Shown piece after piece: positions 5,529 to 5,997 of a stretch of 5,997 nt of DNA; position 1 is the first letter of the stretch, and each line of letters opens with the position of its first letter. Both the position numbers and the translations under genes were made by a program. The stretch is from Arenimonas sp. (GTDB lineage Bacteria > Pseudomonadota > Gammaproteobacteria > Xanthomonadales > Xanthomonadaceae). A model generated the notes under the pieces. That model saw nothing but the letters and a program-made list of their open reading frames with translations. It did not search any database and was not told where the DNA came from. The stretch is from the NCBI GenBank assembly GCA_003497545.1, contig DNNT01000071.1:3557-9553 (forward strand), read 5' to 3'.

Positions 5529-5997
5529 ATGAGCATCCCCGCCACGTTCCGCGCCTTCCGCATCCATCATTCCGACGGCCACCGCGCTGGCATCGAAGCG
5601 GTTTCGCTCGACGACCTGTCGCCCGGCGAAGTGGTGGTGCGCGCCGAATGGTCGAGCGTGAACTACAAGGACGCGCTCGCCGGCACCGGCGAAGGCAAGA
5701 TCCTGCGCCGCTTCCCGCTGGTGGGCGGCATCGACGTGGCCGGCCACGTGGTGGCCTCCACCGACCCGCGTTTCCGCGAAGGCGACCCGGTGCTGTGCAC
5801 CGGCTCGGGCCTGTCGGAAACCCGCGACGGCGGCTATTCGGAATACGTGCGCCTGCAGGCGGACTGGACCATCCCCCTGCCCGCCGGCCTCGGACTGCGC
5901 GAGGCCATGGTGCTGGGCACCGCCGGCTTCACCGCCGGCCTGTCGCTGCTGCGCATGGAGCAGAACGTCCAGACGCCCGCCATGGGCCCGGTGGTGG
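5529..5997 (+). CDS. YhdH/AcuI-type MDR oxidoreductase (quinone oxidoreductase / acrylyl-CoA reductase), N-terminal part
   Basis: The start is ATG at 5529, preceded by AAGGAG (5515-5520) at 8-nt spacing. The frame stays open to the right edge, giving 156 codons of a family usually about 325-330 residues long. The sequence follows the N-terminal GroES-like domain of the YhdH/YhfP branch of zinc-independent medium-chain dehydrogenases/reductases: WSSVNYKDALAGTGEGKI, then FPLVGGIDVAGHV, DPRFREGDPVL, GGYSEYVRL, and MVLGTAGFTAGLSLL near the edge. The NADPH-binding Gly-rich motif would begin just past the window. Characterised relatives such as AcuI reduce acryloyl-CoA to propionyl-CoA with NADPH; others are annotated as quinone reductases. 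The substrate here cannot be decided. The hairpin at 5467-5494 separates it from the preceding gene, and there is no strong promoter match in the 79-nt gap. Confidence 0.9.
   Translation, partial: MSIPATFRAFRIHHSDGHRAGIEAVSLDDLSPGEVVVRAEWSSVNYKDALAGTGEGKILRRFPLVGGIDVAGHVVASTDPRFREGDPVLCTGSGLSETRDGGYSEYVRLQADWTIPLPAGLGLREAMVLGTAGFTAGLSLLRMEQNVQTPAMGPVV

Noticed and set aside
3959..5563. Minus-strand open frame of 534 codons opposite the chimeric gene
   Set aside because: It is a shadow of the plus-strand coding pattern, with repetitive Gly/Arg/Val/His composition and no recognisable domain, and it extends through the terminator hairpin.
1..5997. CRISPR arrays, tRNA or rRNA genes, phage genes
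   Set aside because: No regularly spaced repeats, tRNA-like cloverleaf or rRNA stretches, or phage hallmark proteins were seen by eye on either strand.

Overview
The window is GC-rich, with strong G/C bias at third codon positions. Its best protein resemblances are to Xanthomonadaceae/Lysobacteraceae (Luteimonas- or Lysobacter-like Gammaproteobacteria). This assignment is from recalled family resemblance, not from a search.

Layout, all on the + strand. (1) The 3' end of an NAD(P)-binding epimerase/SDR-like gene (2-292). (2) A ~206-bp intergenic region with an AT-rich promoter-like island, two short inverted repeats and a possible 29-codon leader ORF. (3) A two-gene unit: a DUF1302 outer-membrane beta-barrel protein (499-2526) and, 19 nt later, a DUF1329 secreted protein (2546-3910). 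(4) An 11-bp GAAA-loop hairpin. (5) An unusual 482-codon ORF (4001-5449). (6) A 12-bp perfect terminator-like hairpin. (7) The first half of a YhdH/AcuI-type quinone oxidoreductase / acrylyl-CoA reductase, running off the right edge.

DUF1302, DUF1329 and a YCF48/BNR-repeat protein are commonly found together in Proteobacteria, usually followed by an RND/MMPL-type transporter. They are thought to form an envelope pathway, probably for hydrophobic cargo, whose substrate is poorly defined. This window has the first two genes intact and only the first part of the third.

The main anomaly is in the third gene. Its product begins as a normal exported YCF48-like protein: signal peptide, Ala/Asp/Glu-rich linker and three Asp-box-type motifs. 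After about residue 221 it switches, in frame, to the C-terminal ~250 residues of a cytoplasmic dihydrolipoamide dehydrogenase (LpdA/E3). The junction lacks the rest of the YCF48 protein, the transporter and the first ~200 residues of Lpd, including the FAD dinucleotide-binding motif, the redox disulfide and the NAD GxGxxG motif. The likeliest explanations are an assembly misjoin or a real deletion joining two distant loci; a selected new fusion protein is the least likely. Genes right of the junction (lpdA 3' end, yhdH-like) probably belong to a different neighbourhood from those on the left.
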